Numbered from the stretch's first letter, positions 16,405-25,257 are shown. The stretch is 33,290 bases of DNA from Methylobacter sp. (GCA_026399025.1 JAPLRU010000039.1:1-33290); one strand, 5' to 3'. Numbers and translations: made by a program. Notes: a model not told the origin generated them from the letters alone.

Positions 16405-19400
16405 CTACAGCTCGAAACTATACTCAAACCCTGCCCAATAGGCGCGGGGCGCGCCCGGCCCGATTAAGGTGCTGCTGAGCCAATCGTTGGAATTGTAATT
16501 CCAGCCGCTGCTGCCGATGGCGCCTTTTTCGGACGGAGAAAAAGGATTAATCCCGAGCCGCCCGGCGGTGGCGTATTGGTTGTCGAACACATTGTTGATC
16601 ATGCCGAAAACCGAGAGTTCCTTGGTGACCGCATAACGGGTTTTTAAATTGAACAGCGCGTAACCCGGCACGCTGCCCGAGTCAGTGAATTGACGGCCCT
16701 GAATGCGAACGACTTCGGTGCCGGTGCTGTTGGGGCGTTCGACATAGTCGTAAGCGCCTTGCGTATGGTCGTTGTTTTCGTTGCCGCGCACAAACGACGA
16801 CGAATGAGCGGTCATGCTGACGCCAAAATCCCATTTGTTGGTGAGATGCAGGTTTACCGATGCGTTGATGTTGTGCAGCGGTATGCCCGGCATACGGTCG
16901 CCGGGGTCGATTTGAATCATGTCTTTCATCGCTGTCAAAGGCCGCCCTGCGGCATCGTACTCCGCTTCCAACGGCGAGCTGACCGCGGCGCTGCTGTTGT
17001 GAGGACTCAACATGAACAAACGCGACTGGAAAGTCGCTTCGGTGTAGCCGTAATTAACGCGAAAATCCGCTATCCCGGCTTTGCCGGAAAAGCCGAATTC
17101 AATGCCCTGCCTGCGGGTGTCGCCGATGGTATCGAAAAAACTCCGGGTGGCGGTGATGCCGACCAGATAAATATCGTCGCGAAGATCGGTTCTATACAAA
17201 CCGGCATTCCATTCCCAGTCGCCGAAGATTTTGTCGCGGAGCCCGACTTCGTATGAGTCGGCAAAGATTTGCGGCAAATAAGGATCGCCCGACAGGGAAG
17301 TCGGCAAAGTGCAGGCGCCGCCGATGGAAGCAAAGCTTTTGGGAATCTTCGGCGAATCGGGATCGCCCGGATTCTGCTCGACCAGAGTGTTGTCGTAAGC
17401 GCAGCCCAGCTCTACGCTTGACGGTGTTCGAGTGCCTTGACTCCAGTTGAAAAACACATTGATGTCCTTGAGCGGTGCATTGAGCTGTGTAAACGGCAAA
17501 TAACTGATCCCGACCGACGGGTTGAACGACTGGTAATTGAATTGCTCCGAGGTCGGCGTTTCGCTGTAGCTGCCCAAACCGTAATAGGGATTCTGGGACT
17601 GCAAAACATCCTTATACCAATTGGCGGCCAAATTATAATTGGCCGCAGCCGGACAAGACGCCGGGTCTCGGCTTTGGCAGACAATGACGGTCGGACGATA
17701 AGCGTTGAGATCGAGAATGTCGTGCAGATTTTCAAAACCGGCGCGGGTTCTGGCTTTAAGCTTATTGTTGACGTCTGTATGGTTATAGCGCCCGGAAACG
17801 CTCAAGTGCAGATTATCCCAAGGCGAAAAGGTTTCGCTGAAATAGCCGCTGAGAGTCGTCGATTTGCCGGTAAACGAGTTGTTGTGAATATCTTCACGGG
17901 CGGCGACAAAGATCGGATCGATGCCGGCCGGGTCGCTGTAAACCCGATGGGACGCGTCCATCAAGCCCAGGCGTTGGCTGGTGTCGAATGTCGAATCGGA
18001 GGAATCGATAGAGCTGCCCAGCATGAATTTATGTTGTTCGCTGTTCCAGTTGAGCTGGAGCGAAGCGCCGTCGGTCATTTGCTCAACCAAGGTATTGCTC
18101 AGCACGCCAATCGGCGTGCCGTCGGCCCAGCCGGTTGACGATAGGCCGGGCGTCTGGTTTTTGGGATCTCCGGCGGCACCGTTACGCGGCCCGGAAGCAG
18201 GGCTGACCGGAGTGTAGTTGATCCGGTCGCAATTAACATTAATAGGCGGCGCCAGCGCGACATAATCTTTATTACGCGCATTCAAAGGCTTATTGAGGGT
18301 GCCGGCGTCAATAACGCCGTCGAAATTTCGATCCAAACCATAATCCGGAATGCCGTCTTTATTGGCATCCCGATAGCGGCAGACACGCTGCCCGGTTCGG
18401 GTGCCGTTGGCTTGCAGCGGATTTTCCCAGCCGCTGTCCATGTCCTGGAAATCCTCGTAGATATCGCCGGTTAACGATTTTCGGTTGCTGTTACGGCGAT
18501 AAATCTGTCCGGTCAGGCTTAAGCTGTCGGTAAAGAAAAGTTCCCCGCCCAGACTGTATTGCTGTAGATCGTTTTCGGTGCTGTCCGGCGAGCTGAACAC
18601 GGCTTCCGGGCTTTGCCGGTACAGTTCGGTAGGAATCAGGCCGTTACCCAGCAGTGTATTGCCGACCAGCAGCGCACTGGCTTTTAGCGAAAATTTATCT
18701 TCCCGCCAATCGAAGCGGGTAAAGCCTTGCTTGACTTGCGACGGCGAATTATCGCGCCAGCCCGCTTCATCGAAGCCGGTGAGCGCCAGAAAACCGCCCA
18801 GCGTACCGTTATTCCAGCCGGCGGCTAATTCGCCTTTTTTACGTTCCCAGGAACCGCCCTGAAAACCGACGGTAACGCCGGCATCGTCGAAGCCGTTTTT
18901 AGTTCGCATGGACAAAGCGCCGCCCAAGGTGTTGAGTCCGAACAGCGGATTGGAGCCGGGAAAAACATCCATGCCCGACAAGGCGTTCATCGGGATTAAA
19001 TCCCAGTTCACGATATCGCCAAACGGCTCGTTGACCCTGACGCCATCCAGGAAGACTGACAAGCCTTGCGGCGTGCCGATTTGAGGCGATGCGGAAAAAC
19101 CGCGATAACTGATGTCCATCTGAAACGGATTGCCTTGATAGTCGTTGACATTCACCGATTGCAAGCGGTTATTCATCAAATCGCCGAGACTGGTTGCCAA
19201 CGAATCCTTGATGTCCTGACGGGTGACGGACTGTATGTTGCCGGGGATTTGTTCTTTGCTCAGCTGGAGGCCTTCCCAAGGACCGAGTTTGACGCGCTCG
19301 GCCTGGCCTTCTACCACGATGTCTTCCAGTTCCAGGGGGGCGGAATCGGGAGCGTCGGCAAAACAAGGACGGGGCGGGGCATAGAGCGAAACTATCAGTA

Positions 19401-19449
19401 GAAATGCAGAGCGCGCGCGGAACAGCACAGGGGAGGGGATCAGTGACAT
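16405..19449 (-). CDS. TonB-dependent outer membrane receptor
   Basis: A 1014-residue outer membrane receptor. A signal peptide (residues 1-31) is followed by a TonB-box-like segment (LEDIVVEG), a plug domain (about 70-190; ISYRGFSASP, GLSVFLDGVRVNEPFGD, NPLFGLNTLGGALSM) and a 22-strand-type beta barrel ending in YSFEL. There is no N-terminal signalling (STN) domain and no sigma/anti-sigma pair beside it. The barrel portion holds a cysteine-containing insert with two EF-hand-like loops (DANKDGIPD and DRNFDGVID, residues 361-381), unusual for this class. The substrate is unknown. The neighbouring methanol dehydrogenase genes make a metal substrate thinkable, since TonB receptors import lanthanides or copper chelates in methanotrophs, but no motif proves it. 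Confidence 0.93.
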   Translation of the reverse strand: MSLIPSPVLFRARSAFLLIVSLYAPPRPCFADAPDSAPLELEDIVVEGQAERVKLGPWEGLQLSKEQIPGNIQSVTRQDIKDSLATSLGDLMNNRLQSVNVNDYQGNPFQMDISYRGFSASPQIGTPQGLSVFLDGVRVNEPFGDIVNWDLIPMNALSGMDVFPGSNPLFGLNTLGGALSMRTKNGFDDAGVTVGFQGGSWERKKGELAAGWNNGTLGGFLALTGFDEAGWRDNSPSQVKQGFTRFDWREDKFSLKASALLVGNTLLGNGLIPTELYRQSPEAVFSSPDSTENDLQQYSLGGELFFTDSLSLTGQIYRRNSNRKSLTGDIYEDFQDMDSGWENPLQANGTRTGQRVCRYRDANKDGIPDYGLDRNFDGVIDAGTLNKPLNARNKDYVALAPPINVNCDRINYTPVSPASGPRNGAAGDPKNQTPGLSSTGWADGTPIGVLSNTLVEQMTDGASLQLNWNSEQHKFMLGSSIDSSDSTFDTSQRLGLMDASHRVYSDPAGIDPIFVAAREDIHNNSFTGKSTTLSGYFSETFSPWDNLHLSVSGRYNHTDVNNKLKARTRAGFENLHDILDLNAYRPTVIVCQSRDPASCPAAANYNLAANWYKDVLQSQNPYYGLGSYSETPTSEQFNYQSFNPSVGISYLPFTQLNAPLKDINVFFNWSQGTRTPSSVELGCAYDNTLVEQNPGDPDSPKIPKSFASIGGACTLPTSLSGDPYLPQIFADSYEVGLRDKIFGDWEWNAGLYRTDLRDDIYLVGITATRSFFDTIGDTRRQGIEFGFSGKAGIADFRVNYGYTEATFQSRLFMLSPHNSSAAVSSPLEAEYDAAGRPLTAMKDMIQIDPGDRMPGIPLHNINASVNLHLTNKWDFGVSMTAHSSSFVRGNENNDHTQGAYDYVERPNSTGTEVVRIQGRQFTDSGSVPGYALFNLKTRYAVTKELSVFGMINNVFDNQYATAGRLGINPFSPSEKGAIGSSGWNYNSNDWLSSTLIGPGAPRAYWAGFEYSFEL

Positions 19450-19540
19450 AGCGAATGGTTCGGGAAGGAAGCGTTTTTTGCTTGAGTATTCAAATACAGA
19501 TGGCAGGCATAGTAGAGGCTATCTAAAAAATACGATACGG

Positions 19541-19571
19541 GAAAAATTCCCGAATATTACGGGAATTTTTC
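19541..19571. promoter_or_regulatory. Perfect 12-bp inverted repeat upstream of the TonB receptor
   Basis: GAAAAATTCCCG (19541-19552) and CGGGAATTTTTC (19560-19571) are exact inverted copies around AATATTA. The site lies in the divergent region, 91 bp before the receptor gene and 111 bp before the pentapeptide-repeat gene. Between divergent genes a terminator is not expected, so an operator or a leader hairpin is more likely. It does not match the Fur or Zur consensus as I know them. Confidence 0.6.
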
Positions 19572-19682
19572 TTGTTGTTTCGGTGGGCATATTTCCCGCG
19601 TGAGTTTTTCTATAGAATTTCCGTTTCAGCGCCAACAACCGTGAAGGGTTTTTCCCACCATACCGCCCGGAGAATCTAGCTA

Positions 19683-20834
19683 GTGAAAAGCGTGAAGCTG
19701 ATTTTTGCAGCCATACTATTAATTGGAGGAATACTCTGCACGGCCTACGCGTTCATCGGCAAAGACCCGCAGCATCCGGCGCTTAATAAAGTGCTGCAAG
19801 CGGCCGAAGCCGCAAGATTTGACAGCGGAACGGCCGAATCCACGGGCATAAAATCCTTAAGCGGGGTTGCGCTACACACCTTGCCGGACAATCCGAGGGG
19901 CGTATATAAGCAACAAAAAAGCAAAACCCTGCCCGGCGTTTTCCGGGGCGATTGGGGGGAAACGCCGGTTTACGATCACAACGACAGGGTCAATTACCAA
20001 GGCGCGGCTTATTTGAGCTTGGCGGGCGAGAACCAAAACCGGCAGCCTTCGTTAAGTCCGGATTTTTGGCGAATGGTCAAAAAAGCCGGCGATAACAACG
20101 AAGAGGCGTGCTACCTTCCCGGACCGCAAACGAAATTGAGCGAATGCGACTTTAGCGAGGAAAACAGTTTGAAAGACAGGGATTTGAGCGGAGCGAATCT
20201 AGCCAAAACGCGCCTTAACGGCGACTTGGGCGCCGCCAATCTGAGCGGCGCCAATCTGAGCGGTGCAGCCGTGGTCGGGTCATTAACCATAAGTCCCGAG
20301 ACCTTGATTGACCATGCCAATTTGAGCGGACTGCAATCGAATGGAAACAATCCGCTGATTGCCGAATCGGCAAACCTGAATGCAACTAATTTTACCAATG
20401 CCAATCTTTACGGCGCTAAGCTGAAAAATGCCAATCTGGAAGGCGCCAAATTAACCGGAGCCACGCTGACCGGCGCGGATTTGGCCTCAACCCATTTAGT
20501 AAGCGCCGATCTAAGCAAAACGGATTTGACCTACGCGAATCTTGCCGAGAGTTCTCTGTCGGGTTCAACGCTTAGCCAAGCCGATTTGACCGAGGCCGAT
20601 TTGAGTCGCGCCGATCTTTCGCTGGCCAATCTGCACGACGCTAATCTGGCCGGCGCCAACTTCGCAGGAGCCGATTTTTCCGGCGCCGACCTTAGCGGCG
20701 CCAACTTGAGCGATGGGCAAGGCGCGGATTCGGCCCTGATCGATGCTCAAACCGATTTTAGCGCGGCCATTTGTCCGGACGGCGTGACTGTCGATGGAAT
20801 CCGGATTAGCACTTGTGTTGGGCATGGCTTCTAA
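19683..20834 (+). CDS. Membrane-anchored pentapeptide-repeat protein
   Basis: A 383-residue protein beginning with GTG. An N-terminal hydrophobic segment (residues 5-24) would export or anchor it. Residues 88-131 (DWGETPVYDHNDRVNYQGAAY to DFWRMV) resemble the small carbohydrate-binding module of families 5/12, with the pattern Y-x(3)-D-x-V-x-Y-x-G-x-x-Y and a final W. Residues about 155-345 are pentapeptide repeats of the A(N/D)LSG type, forming a right-handed quadrilateral beta-helix; a short break at 195-230 lacks them. The tail has CPDGVTVDG and a second Cys. GGAG lies upstream of the GTG. Function unknown; the combination suggests a cell-surface or periplasmic scaffold. The next gene, 93 nt on, may be cotranscribed. 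Confidence 0.85.
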   Translation: MKSVKLIFAAILLIGGILCTAYAFIGKDPQHPALNKVLQAAEAARFDSGTAESTGIKSLSGVALHTLPDNPRGVYKQQKSKTLPGVFRGDWGETPVYDHNDRVNYQGAAYLSLAGENQNRQPSLSPDFWRMVKKAGDNNEEACYLPGPQTKLSECDFSEENSLKDRDLSGANLAKTRLNGDLGAANLSGANLSGAAVVGSLTISPETLIDHANLSGLQSNGNNPLIAESANLNATNFTNANLYGAKLKNANLEGAKLTGATLTGADLASTHLVSADLSKTDLTYANLAESSLSGSTLSQADLTEADLSRADLSLANLHDANLAGANFAGADFSGADLSGANLSDGQGADSALIDAQTDFSAAICPDGVTVDGIRISTCVGHGF

Positions 20835-20927
20835 TGCCGCTGTTTTCAGGGACGAATTTTTATGCCTGCCGCCGGCTTGTTTGGGCTCGGTGACCGGACT
20901 GTATCAACTTTAAACTTAGGAAAAATC

Positions 20928-21785
20928 ATGAACAAGACTGTTATCCTCAATACCGCCCTGTGCGCTAACTTATTGATTGCTTCGGTTCCGGCAATGGCGA
21001 CCGGCTTTGTTAATTTGCCTGCCGACGGCGTCGCCGTTCCCGGCGGTACATCGGCTTATGTCTCCTGTAACCTGACCGGAGACTTCGGCTCGAATCCCAA
21101 CGGTTCCACGCCGCCCACCTTTGCACCCGGTGGCGGTGTTAATAATACGTGCGCGATTCCCAAAATATCCCCGCCCCAAGCCGGTTATATTCAAACCGCG
21201 AATAAGGTCCGCAATATTGTGATGAACAATGCCTATACCCTGAATAAGCCGGTCACTCTGGGGACTGTCGTCGACAGAGTGTGGCGTAGCGGCAATAGCT
21301 GTATTTACGGCGCTAAAATCAGGCTGAATGATGTCGACTATGACCGCAGAGCATCCAGTCCGGGGGCTCAATATTTCGAAGTCAACGACATTCTGCGAGC
21401 GGGTTTTAAAAACCGCGGGCCGGTATCCATCGCTTACAATTTCGCCGCAAATGGGGCAGGGCAGTCGGACGATGTGTTGTATAGGGCCGGGTTGAGTTTT
21501 AAGTCGGTGGTTCATAAACCGGGCGATTCCGCTCAACCGCTGACCAGCGTAGCGCCGTTAAGCCAGAATTGGGTGGATTTTACTTCGGATATCAACTTCG
21601 AGGACGATGACGGCTCATCGGTCAGGGATTCGGCATGGTTGTTGGTTAAGAGCGCTTGCACCAGCGCGGCTCCGGCAACCGTCGCCGGGGTATTGAGGTT
21701 CCGTCAGATGGGCCAGGAAGACCAGCCCTTGATTGATGTGCAAATCAGCGGCTATGCTCCGGCGGGAGCGAATACAGCGCCTTAA
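20928..21785 (+). CDS. Secreted protein of unknown function
   Basis: A 285-residue protein with a signal peptide (MNKTVILNTALCANLLIASVPAMA). I start it at 20928, about 8 nt after AGGA; the frame is open to 20862, but the added residues do not look like a protein start. The mature part is beta-rich, with four cysteines (SCNLTG, NTCAIPK, NSCIYGAK, KSACTSA) that could form two disulfides, and an acidic patch (NFEDDDGSS). No catalytic motif or known domain is recognised. It follows the pentapeptide-repeat gene in the same direction and is probably in its operon. The gene ends 57 nt before the convergent cyclase gene without a clear terminator. Confidence 0.75.
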   Translation: MNKTVILNTALCANLLIASVPAMATGFVNLPADGVAVPGGTSAYVSCNLTGDFGSNPNGSTPPTFAPGGGVNNTCAIPKISPPQAGYIQTANKVRNIVMNNAYTLNKPVTLGTVVDRVWRSGNSCIYGAKIRLNDVDYDRRASSPGAQYFEVNDILRAGFKNRGPVSIAYNFAANGAGQSDDVLYRAGLSFKSVVHKPGDSAQPLTSVAPLSQNWVDFTSDINFEDDDGSSVRDSAWLLVKSACTSAAPATVAGVLRFRQMGQEDQPLIDVQISGYAPAGANTAP

Positions 21786-21842
21786 TGGGGGGCCGAGTCC
21801 TTAAGGCGATGCTTAAAACCGGGAGGGTATCGAGTTGGCGGC

Positions 21843-23729
21843 TTATTTATCCAGCATGGAATGGATACCATCCCAGTTTTCGGGCGTGTTTTGGTGTAAA
21901 TAGTTACAACGTTGCAACATCGTTCGGCTAGGGGCGTCGGCGCTTAGACTGGAAAAAATTTGCGCCGCCAGGCTAAAGTCGGCATTTTTGTAGAAAGCCA
22001 ACGCCTGCCGGTAACGGTTGATTTTTTCAAGCAGCGCATCGTCGGCTTCATCGGTTTCGCCGATTAATTCGTAAATACTTTCACCGGCTTCCCGGCCTTT
22101 AACCCGCACGGTATCGATTTCCCTGACAACAAAGCCGGTTAGTTCAGCCGCTGTTTTCCGATCGATTAAAATCCGGGTGCCATAGTATTTATTCAGGCCT
22201 TCAAGACGGGAGCTGTAATTGACCTTGTCGCCTATGCAAGTATAACTGCGCGCTTGTTCGGAGCCAATATTGCCGACGATCATTTCTCCGGTCGCGATGC
22301 CGATACGGACATGGATTTCGGGCGCTCCGTTAGCCAGCCAATGCGGACGCAGCCGCTGCAATGCATTTTGCATGGCTAGCGCCGACCGGCAGGCGTGAAC
22401 TGCATGCTTGCCATGGCACAGCTCAGGACTCCAGAAAGCCATGATCGCATCGCCGATAAATTTATCCAGGATGCCGTGTTGCCGGCTGATTTCTAAAGTC
22501 ATCGCCGATAAATAATCGTTGAGAATTTTGATCAGCGCTTCGGCGGGCAGTTTTTCGCTGAACTCGGTAAATCCGGCAATATCGCTGAATAAAACCGTTT
22601 GCTCTTTGCGTTCGCCGCCCAGCCTTAATTTGTCCGGTTGACTGAGCAATTCGCTGACAATAGCGGGATCGACATATTTGTTAAAAGTGCTGCGTATCAG
22701 TTCTTTTTCTTGTAAATCGCCCGCCATCACATTAAACGCGGCGGCTAATTGTCCAACTTCGTCCGAATTTCGATAATCGATACGATGCCGGTAATTGCCT
22801 TGTTTAATTTCCAAAGTGCCTTTGGCGATTAAGCGTAGCGGACGGGTGATGCGTTGCGAAATCAGCATGAATAATAACGCGCCTACCGACAAAATGCCGC
22901 CACCGGTCAATAAAACCTGTTGTTGCAATTGTTTGAACGTGCGTAAAGCCTGATCCAGGTTAGCGCTAAGAATATAGCCGGTTTGCTGATTTTGCGGATC
23001 GAACAGTACCTGCTTGGCAATGTAACGCTCGCTGTTCCAGCTATACCTGCCGCTTTCCCGGATAGTTGACCGATGGCGCAAGATGTCGTCAGCCATTTCC
23101 GGGCCGGTATTTTTGGCGACGACTTGATTGTTGTTAAAGAAAACGGCTTGAAATTTATTGTTTTTGGCTAATAACTTGGCGATCCAGCTGTCGTTTATTT
23201 GATTGCAAACCACGATCAGGCCTACCGCATAGTCATCGCTCAGGTTTTCTTTCAGAGGAATAAAATGGCTGCTGTATAAGCCTTCGTTTAAACCGACCAT
23301 TCTTGACGAGGTCAGGCCCGAATCCAGGCTGCTTTGGATATCGAAGCTTGCCAAGTTGTTTGCCGGCGGCTTGGCTTGATTGTTTGGCGCATAAACCGCT
23401 CTGACGATGGGCTCATCATCGAGCATAAAAACGAAATCCGCTTCCGTGTCCTTACCGATTTCTTCAACGAAGGGATAAAAGTTATCTTTTATTTTTGCTA
23501 AAAAAGAACGGAATTTTTGGTCCGCGGTTATCACATGGGTCAGCGTTTGGATTTGTTTTTGTTCGGCTTCCAAATCCTGCTGAAATTGGGCTTGAGTGTT
23601 ATCCAGGTCGGCGATAATCCGGTTTATTTCATGCTGTTCGGCTTGCGTATCAATTAGATAGAGAGTGGTGCATAATAAACCGGTCACTGAAATAAAGAAG
23701 GTGATGAATATCTTTTTATTAAGATTCAT
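21843..23729 (-). CDS. Membrane-bound class III adenylate cyclase with HAMP domain
   Basis: A 628-residue sensor enzyme. Membrane helix about 6-27, extracytoplasmic sensor domain about 28-270, second helix about 273-291, HAMP domain about 292-345 (RITRPLRLIAKGTLEI), then a class III cyclase domain about 370-560. Metal-binding residues are Asp383 (FSDIAGFT) and Asp427 (FIGDAIMAF); Lys423 and Thr497 (SYTCIGD) are the adenine-selecting residues of bacterial adenylate cyclases, and Asn504/Arg508 (VNYSSRLEG) are the catalytic pair. It therefore should make cAMP. The tail (ALAFYKNADFSLAAQIF) is TPR-like. The divergent cupredoxin gene starts only 41 nt away. Confidence 0.92.
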   Translation of the reverse strand: MNLNKKIFITFFISVTGLLCTTLYLIDTQAEQHEINRIIADLDNTQAQFQQDLEAEQKQIQTLTHVITADQKFRSFLAKIKDNFYPFVEEIGKDTEADFVFMLDDEPIVRAVYAPNNQAKPPANNLASFDIQSSLDSGLTSSRMVGLNEGLYSSHFIPLKENLSDDYAVGLIVVCNQINDSWIAKLLAKNNKFQAVFFNNNQVVAKNTGPEMADDILRHRSTIRESGRYSWNSERYIAKQVLFDPQNQQTGYILSANLDQALRTFKQLQQQVLLTGGGILSVGALLFMLISQRITRPLRLIAKGTLEIKQGNYRHRIDYRNSDEVGQLAAAFNVMAGDLQEKELIRSTFNKYVDPAIVSELLSQPDKLRLGGERKEQTVLFSDIAGFTEFSEKLPAEALIKILNDYLSAMTLEISRQHGILDKFIGDAIMAFWSPELCHGKHAVHACRSALAMQNALQRLRPHWLANGAPEIHVRIGIATGEMIVGNIGSEQARSYTCIGDKVNYSSRLEGLNKYYGTRILIDRKTAAELTGFVVREIDTVRVKGREAGESIYELIGETDEADDALLEKINRYRQALAFYKNADFSLAAQIFSSLSADAPSRTMLQRCNYLHQNTPENWDGIHSMLDK

Positions 23730-23770
23730 AAGATAAGCTCATAGACTGACTTTGCGAGAATAACACCCAA

Positions 23771-24376
23771 ATGAAAAAACGTAGTCTTTATTTTGTAGGG
23801 GCCGGTTTAACTTATTTTGTCGGGCTGCAACCTTTAGCGGCCCAATCCGTTTCGGGGCATATTGAGGCGCCGGCGCAAGTCAAACAACTGGTTGTTTACT
23901 TGCAGGCGGAAGCGGCTGTTAAACCGAATCCGTCTCAAAAAACACAGGTGATTTCGCAAAAAGACACCACGTTTCATTCGCCGCTAACGGTTATCGTGGC
24001 CGGGGATAAGATCCAATGGAGCAATGATGAGGACAAGGAAATAGACCATAACATTTATTCTTTAAGTCCGTTGACGAGTTTCGATTTAGGCTTGGGCGAA
24101 AAAGGCTCCAAACTGGAGCAGGTTTTTAAAAATACCGGCGTGCTTAATTATTACTGTTCGGTTCATAAAAACATGGAAGGCAAAATAATCATTTTGCCTG
24201 ACCGTTATTATCAAGTGTTAGAGCAGCCTGGCGATTTCTTCATCGACAATCCGCCGGAAGGCAACTGGACTTTAAATGCCGTGGTTTTGCATTTGCGCTA
24301 TAAAGCGGAGCCTATTCAATTAACGGTCGGTAAAGCGCCTGTTAAAAACCTGACGTTAAAGATTATAAAAAAATGA
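23771..24376 (+). CDS. Secreted cupredoxin (blue copper domain) protein
   Basis: A 201-residue exported protein with a signal peptide ending about residue 24 (QPLAA). A plastocyanin-like domain covers about 60-145. The type 1 copper ligands are all present: His93 (DHNIYS), Cys129, His132 and Met135 in YYCSVHKNMEG. A further 55 residues with a beta-sandwich look follow. Proteins of this kind are often labelled methylamine utilisation protein in databases, but nothing here indicates methylamine. It would be a periplasmic electron carrier or copper-binding protein. Its stop overlaps the next gene by 4 nt. Confidence 0.85.
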   Translation: MKKRSLYFVGAGLTYFVGLQPLAAQSVSGHIEAPAQVKQLVVYLQAEAAVKPNPSQKTQVISQKDTTFHSPLTVIVAGDKIQWSNDEDKEIDHNIYSLSPLTSFDLGLGEKGSKLEQVFKNTGVLNYYCSVHKNMEGKIIILPDRYYQVLEQPGDFFIDNPPEGNWTLNAVVLHLRYKAEPIQLTVGKAPVKNLTLKIIKK

Positions 24377-25086
24377 AATATTTATGGTTATGCGTTGTTT
24401 TCATTCTGACCGCTTGCATAAGCGCGCCTAACGTTGTCAAAGGCAAAGGCGGTGTTTACGGCGTGTTGTCCGCCGATTCCCATCCCGCGATTAGTAAAAA
24501 GCGGGAACACGATCCCGGCTCTAATTCAGGGTATGGGGAAATGGGCACGGCCGGAGCTGAACATCAAGAAGACAGGGTCGATTACGCCAAGCTTGATGAG
24601 TTATATGTAGGCTTGGTGCAAACGAACTTGCCGCCCCGGCAACATCAATTGGTTGCAAGCATTGACGGCATGTCGAGAAAGTCGATCGCATTGGCGACGG
24701 GCGATAGCCTACAGCTACACAACAATACCCGGCAAAGCCAACATTTTTTCGTGGCCGAGCCGGCGACCGGGAACATTCAAACCTTTCCCACGTTGGCCGC
24801 GGGGGCTGTTGCAAACTGTAAAATTGATTTGGAAGGCGATTTAGAGCTGTTGTCCGAGGATAATGACGCGCTTAAAACGGTGCTGTTTTCCAAAAAAAAT
24901 ATGCTGGCAAAACGCATGTCCAGCGGCGAACATTATCAATTCGACAAGCTTGAACCGGGAAGCTATCAGTTGATTTTTTGGTATTGGCGTTTAGGTAAAA
25001 TTCAGCAAACCGTTCACATTCAGGCCGAAGAAAATAGCCGTGTCGATAAAACTTTAACGGTGGATAGCGTTATTAATTCGAACTAA
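24373..25086 (+). CDS. Lipoprotein partner of the cupredoxin
   Basis: A 237-residue lipoprotein: the signal peptide has the lipobox LTAC (Cys15). It starts by a 4-nt overlap with the cupredoxin gene. Residues about 85-140 (MSRKSIALATGDSLQLHNNT, HFFVAEP) look like a cupredoxin strand pattern in which the Cys-x2-His-x2-Met loop is missing, so it probably does not hold type 1 copper. The C-terminal part (FDKLEPGSYQLIFWYWRLGK) resembles carboxypeptidase-regulatory-like beta-sandwich domains. Function unknown; the coupling suggests it docks or receives the cupredoxin at a membrane. Confidence 0.7.
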   Translation: MKYLWLCVVFILTACISAPNVVKGKGGVYGVLSADSHPAISKKREHDPGSNSGYGEMGTAGAEHQEDRVDYAKLDELYVGLVQTNLPPRQHQLVASIDGMSRKSIALATGDSLQLHNNTRQSQHFFVAEPATGNIQTFPTLAAGAVANCKIDLEGDLELLSEDNDALKTVLFSKKNMLAKRMSSGEHYQFDKLEPGSYQLIFWYWRLGKIQQTVHIQAEENSRVDKTLTVDSVINSN

Positions 25087-25222
25087 GGAACATGCACAAA
25101 ATAACTTGAGCAAGTTGCCAATAGCCGGAGTGCAGGCTTCGCCTGCAAACGCAAGCAAAGCTTGCACTCCGCTGAAAACTTACGGAGCGAGCCGTTCAAG
25201 TTATTCCATGCTCATTCCTAAG
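25087..25222. repeat. Long imperfect inverted repeat between convergent genes
   Basis: Outer arms AATAACTTGAGC (about 25100-25111) and GTTCAAGTTATT (about 25193-25204) pair with one mismatch, and similarity extends outwards (GGAACATGC against GCTCATTCC). Inside, GGAGTGCAGGCTTCGCCTGC (about 25127-25146) pairs with GCAAGCAAAGCTTGCACTCC (about 25151-25170); each inner arm is itself palindromic, giving a cloverleaf-like fold. It lies between the converging lipoprotein and queA genes, where it could end transcription from both sides. Confidence 0.75.
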
Positions 25223-25257
25223 CAGGGACGGTTTGCTTTTCGAAAAAAATCAGCCGC

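Noticed and set aside
16405-19449. A firm siderophore, cobalamin or methanobactin receptor assignment
   Set aside because: There are no biosynthesis genes, FecIR pair, STN domain or cobalamin riboswitch nearby; the substrate stays open.
20111-20825. Tandem DNA repeats at about 15-bp period
   Set aside because: They are the coding repeats of the pentapeptide protein, not a separate satellite.
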